Of a DNA stretch of 64,000 bases, positions 61,101-64,000 are shown one piece after another; positions within the stretch are counted from its first letter, which is position 1, and every line of letters starts with the position of its first letter. Source of the DNA: Chitinophaga filiformis (GTDB lineage: Bacteria > Bacteroidota > Bacteroidia > Chitinophagales > Chitinophagaceae); NCBI RefSeq assembly GCF_023100805.1, contig NZ_CP095855.1, positions 2,521,001-2,585,000 of the forward strand. The letters are read 5' to 3'. The notes beneath the pieces are model-generated. The model saw only the letters and a program-made list of their open reading frames with translations. It did not search any database and was not told the DNA's origin. Both the position numbers and the translations under genes were made by a program.

Positions 61101-61490
61101 ATGGCGAGCAAGATCAAGGAGAATTCGACCAATGCATATAATCTGAAAATACTGGCAGCGTCCTGTGAAGTGAATGATATTCTGAAGATGATCAGCCCCA
61201 GGTGGAAAATGCAGATCCTCTACTGCATCTCACACGGCGTACGGCAATTCAGCCGTTTGAAAGAAGCCTTTCCTTCCCTGTCCGACCAGGTGTTGGGAAA
61301 AAGATTAAAAGAGCTGGTAGATGAAGGATTAGCGGAAAAGACCATGTTACCCGATACCGTGCCCCCGCAAACCATCTATACACAGACGGAGAAAGGAGCC
61401 GCATTGTTGGCCATCATCCTGGACCTGCATCTGTGGGGAAAGAAAGACTGGGGATCTGGCCCGATGGAATTCTGTAAATATTCCAGATAG
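61101..61490 (+). CDS. HxlR-family transcriptional regulator
   Basis: 129 residues, the usual length. The HxlR winged helix is seen in DILKMISPRWKMQILYCIS, RQFSRLKEAFPSLSDQVLGKRL and LVDEGLAEKTMLPDTVPP, followed by YTQTEKGAALLAIILDL. One N-terminal cysteine (AASCEVND, Cys21) sits where redox or aldehyde-sensing members of the family have theirs. It is divergent from the alpha/beta hydrolase gene and probably controls it and itself. The gene is followed directly by a terminator. Confidence 0.9.
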   Translation: MASKIKENSTNAYNLKILAASCEVNDILKMISPRWKMQILYCISHGVRQFSRLKEAFPSLSDQVLGKRLKELVDEGLAEKTMLPDTVPPQTIYTQTEKGAALLAIILDLHLWGKKDWGSGPMEFCKYSR

Positions 61491-61493
61491 AAA

Positions 61494-61517
61494 AGGCAGC
61501 ATTTGATTGCTGCCTTA
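61494..61517 (+). terminator. Terminator of the HxlR gene
   Basis: A 9-bp perfect stem AAGGCAGCA / TGCTGCCTT with a 6-nt loop, followed by ATTTTGTT, 4 nt after the stop codon. Confidence 0.82.
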
Positions 61518-61582
61518 TTTTGTTGGGATTTCAACAAAAGATGTCCCCTTTAATGTACTGAATATGTTATTGTCGCACCATA

Positions 61583-61966
61583 TCAGAAGCTGTATGTAGC
61601 TGATGCACTTAAGATCTGTCCCGTGGAAGAACCTTCTTTTTTCAATTCACCATCCACATAGATCTGTACCTTTAATGATGAAGATGCGTTTGCACCTGTA
61701 GCGGAAACAGCTGCCGTAGCAACTACTGTACCTGCCGGCACCGTGATCTCCGGGCTGGTCCAGGTAGTGCCGGTAAGGCTGGTGGCCGTGGTCTGGTTGG
61801 CATCATAAGCATAAACAGCTACGGAGATATTAGAGCCTGTACTGGCTATCGCCTTAAACACTACTTTGTGCGAAGTCGATGCAGGTTTGTTATCATCATC
61901 TTTAGAGCAACCAGTAAAAGCGGAGGCTAACATCAATGCCAGGAATGCGTTTCTTAAAAATTTCAT
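61583..61966 (-). CDS. Small predicted lipoprotein
   Basis: 127 residues with a lipoprotein signal and lipobox FTGC (Cys20), followed by the SKDDDNKP spacer often seen in Bacteroidota surface lipoproteins. The remainder looks like one beta-sandwich domain (VVFKAIASTGSNISVAVYAY, LKVQIYVDGELKKEG) rich in Ser, Thr and Ala. This pattern recalls MmpS-like small Ig-fold lipoproteins, but that is only a resemblance. Single gene, no operon partners. Confidence 0.75.
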   Translation of the reverse strand: MKFLRNAFLALMLASAFTGCSKDDDNKPASTSHKVVFKAIASTGSNISVAVYAYDANQTTATSLTGTTWTSPEITVPAGTVVATAAVSATGANASSSLKVQIYVDGELKKEGSSTGQILSASATYSF

Positions 61967-62125
61967 ACATGCGAAGTTTTGTAAAATGCCTACTCTTTCA
62001 GTTAATCAGTTTTCGGCGTCCCTGTTATTGCAAACAAAGGTATACCCGACTATCAGGCATGACAATACCGGGAACCGGTGATTTATTTATACCTGTTTCC
62101 AGGTATTTTTTTAATTTTACCGGCC

Positions 62126-64000
62126 ATGACCCGTTTACTTAACCTTATAGCATTATTCGTAATCATCTCTTTATGCTGTAAAGCCCAGCTACCTCTTGAT
62201 CAACAGAGATATTATGATAGCTTAACGACCATATTAAGTCAAACCTCCTCAGATAGTGTAAAGGCGAAGGCCAATTACGGACTGATATACTATTGGGTAC
62301 CCAGGGACACCGCAAAGGCAAGACAATGCCTGGATGAGGCGCGCAGGCGCAGTAAACGTTATCCTTTCCTGCATGCCATATCCTACGCACATGAAGGATA
62401 TCTCTATTATAGTTCGGATATAGACAGAAGCGATGCTGCCTTTGCTACCGCAGACAGTCTTTTAAACAGCTTTACATCCAGGGAGGCATACCAGGCAAGG
62501 GCCAACGTATGGATAAATCGTGCAGCCATCAGGCAGCGAAAGGATGACGACAGGGGCTATATCAACATCATACTGAACAAGGCCATTCCGTATGCACTCA
62601 AAGCGGGGGATAGTGCTATTGTAGCTTCGCAATATGTTGGTATAGGCACTGCCTTTATGAACCTGGAACAATATGACAAGGCTGAACCGTACTTCGACCG
62701 GGCCATTCAGATCTTTCGGTCCACCCATGCACAAGCTTCCCGGCTGGTAGCTGCCCTGAACAGAGCTGGCGAGAACTACACTTACCTGAAGAAATATGAC
62801 GAAGCGAAAAAAACAGTGGCCGCTGTAAAAACATTGCTTGCTCCTTACCCGGAATCAGAACTGTATGCCGTGCATTATATGGTAGAAGGATTATGCTATC
62901 AGCACGATCAGCAGTATACACTGGCAGAAACTAGTTTTAATAAGGGAATAGCAGCTGCCAAAGGCCCCAATAAAGATTATGTGATACAGGAACTATTGTT
63001 CTATAAAGTCAAAGCATTGCTGGCGAACAGGAAATATGAACCCGCAAGGCAGATCCTGCTGGAGCTTTCAAATGATGAAGAAGTGATGGAACTGGGTAGC
63101 AGCAGGCTGGAAGTATATGAAGGACTGGCAGAGAGTTATGCTGGACTGGACCAGATGAAGCCCGCTTACAAATGGATGAAGCAGGCCCGCCACCTGAGCG
63201 ATAGCCTTCATGAAAGCGATGTGACCAATGATATCAATGAGCTTGAAATGAAATACCAGCGGGCGGAAAGTCAGAAAGAAATTATCACGCTGAAAGCAAA
63301 GAATGAACAGGCTGCGCTCTCGGCAAAGAACAGTCGTTTATATATTTTATTGCTGGCGTCCACTGCTTTATTGCTATTGATAGTGGCCGCTTTTGCCTTA
63401 TTATACTATCGTAGCAACAGGAAATTGCTGGTGCAGAAAGAACGGAGCCATCAGCAGGAATTGAAGGAAATAGAACAGCAGCAACGCCTGCAGTTTGGGC
63501 AGGCCGTTTTGCAGGGCGAGGAACAGGAGCGCCGCAGATTGGCCAGGGACCTGCACGATGGCCTGGGTGGCATGCTGGCGGCTGTGAAATTAAATTTATC
63601 CGGCCAGGTGGCGACGATAGCTGCTGAACAAGGGGGAGAGCTCCGGAAGACGATCGGACAGCTGGATGATGCCGTGACGGAGCTGCGCCGTATTGCCCAC
63701 AATATGATGCCGGCAAACCTGTTGAAGTTTGGTTTGCAGACTGCGCTCAAAGACCTAAGTGAATCACTGATAACAGATACGTTGAAAATAGATTTTCAGT
63801 CCTACGGTGTTGAACCCTCAATGCCGGAGCAGACGCAGATCCACATCTACCGTATTGTACAGGAACTGTTGGCAAATGCTGTTCGCCATGCAGGCGCAAG
63901 TAACATTATCCTGCAATGCAGCCAGGATGGAGATACATTCCTGATCACGCAGGAAGACAATGGAAAGGGCTTCGATATTGTTGTCAACGGGAAAGGTATA
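62126..64000 (+). CDS. TPR-containing sensor histidine kinase (3' end beyond window)
   Basis: Open for 625 codons from the ATG at 62126 to the window end with no stop. It starts with a signal peptide (LLNLIALFVIISLCCKAQ), followed by about 380 residues of helical repeats with TPR-like elements (GTAFMNLEQYDKAEPYFDRA, NYTYLKKYDEAKKTV). One membrane segment is near 405-428 (LYILLLASTALLLLIVAAF), followed by a coiled coil. The HisKA_3 dimerisation motif is EEQERRRLARDLHDGLGGML with phospho-acceptor His477, and HATPase_c begins with VQELLANAVRHAGAS and DNGKGF. This layout is common in Bacteroidota, usually with a NarL-type regulator nearby, which would be outside the window. Confidence 0.92.
   Translation, partial: MTRLLNLIALFVIISLCCKAQLPLDQQRYYDSLTTILSQTSSDSVKAKANYGLIYYWVPRDTAKARQCLDEARRRSKRYPFLHAISYAHEGYLYYSSDIDRSDAAFATADSLLNSFTSREAYQARANVWINRAAIRQRKDDDRGYINIILNKAIPYALKAGDSAIVASQYVGIGTAFMNLEQYDKAEPYFDRAIQIFRSTHAQASRLVAALNRAGENYTYLKKYDEAKKTVAAVKTLLAPYPESELYAVHYMVEGLCYQHDQQYTLAETSFNKGIAAAKGPNKDYVIQELLFYKVKALLANRKYEPARQILLELSNDEEVMELGSSRLEVYEGLAESYAGLDQMKPAYKWMKQARHLSDSLHESDVTNDINELEMKYQRAESQKEIITLKAKNEQAALSAKNSRLYILLLASTALLLLIVAAFALLYYRSNRKLLVQKERSHQQELKEIEQQQRLQFGQAVLQGEEQERRRLARDLHDGLGGMLAAVKLNLSGQVATIAAEQGGELRKTIGQLDDAVTELRRIAHNMMPANLLKFGLQTALKDLSESLITDTLKIDFQSYGVEPSMPEQTQIHIYRIVQELLANAVRHAGASNIILQCSQDGDTFLITQEDNGKGFDIVVNGKGI

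Overview
The window looks like the chromosome of a Chitinophaga-type member of the Bacteroidota (inference). The evidence is TAnnTTTG-type -7 promoter elements, Crp/Fnr and TPR-histidine-kinase families typical of that phylum, a DUF1361 membrane protein, secreted proteins with signal peptides ending in AQ, and roughly balanced GC content. No tRNA, rRNA, CRISPR array or insertion sequence was recognised.

Bases 1 to about 44.4 kb are one forward-strand biosynthetic operon for a non-ribosomal lipopeptide. In order it encodes the 3' end of a cyclic-peptide-type ABC exporter, a type II thioesterase, a small secreted protein of unknown function, four NRPS proteins, a small methyltransferase-like protein lying between the third and fourth NRPS genes, a CmlA-like MBL-fold di-iron hydroxylase, a SyrP/AsnO-like Fe(II)/2-oxoglutarate oxygenase and a KamA-like radical SAM protein. 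A hairpin terminator at 44.48 kb follows. The line starts with a fatty acyl-AMP ligase plus ACP and has 11 C-A-PCP modules and a terminal thioesterase, so a lipo-undecapeptide is predicted. My hand-read A-domain codes give: fatty acid - Lys-like - Lys-like - Leu - X - Z - Z - Z - Z - Asn - X - Asn. X has a Gly-family-like but uncertain code. Z is one unassigned code (DAKQVAM[I/V]LK) used four times in a row. The two hydroxylases suggest beta-hydroxy residues.

Notable features of the line are a nearly identical 2.9-kb tandem duplication of modules 1 and 2, HHxxxDE instead of HHxxxDG in nine of eleven C domains, GGSS PCPs confined to the four Z modules, matched docking tails that could allow protein skipping, and module 7 split between two proteins at its C-A linker.

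From 44.5 to 64 kb the content is ordinary chromosomal and regulatory genes: a Crp/Fnr regulator beside a quinone-oxidoreductase-like gene with a perfect 16-bp palindrome in its promoter; an alkyltransferase-like DNA-repair protein; an S41 protease lipoprotein; a second MDR oxidoreductase with a SnoaL-like protein and another Crp/Fnr regulator; a five-gene reverse-strand cluster (an exported protein with 87-bp perfect repeats, a proline-rich protein, an outer-membrane-like protein, an OmpR-type regulator and a histidine kinase); a DinB-like protein; an SDR; a DUF1361 protein with a ferritin-like partner; an amidohydrolase; an alpha/beta hydrolase divergent from an HxlR regulator; a lipoprotein; and the 5' part of a TPR sensor kinase that runs off the end. 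A 111-nt near-perfect inverted repeat lies at 60.04 to 60.15 kb. Strong hairpins separate most convergent gene pairs.
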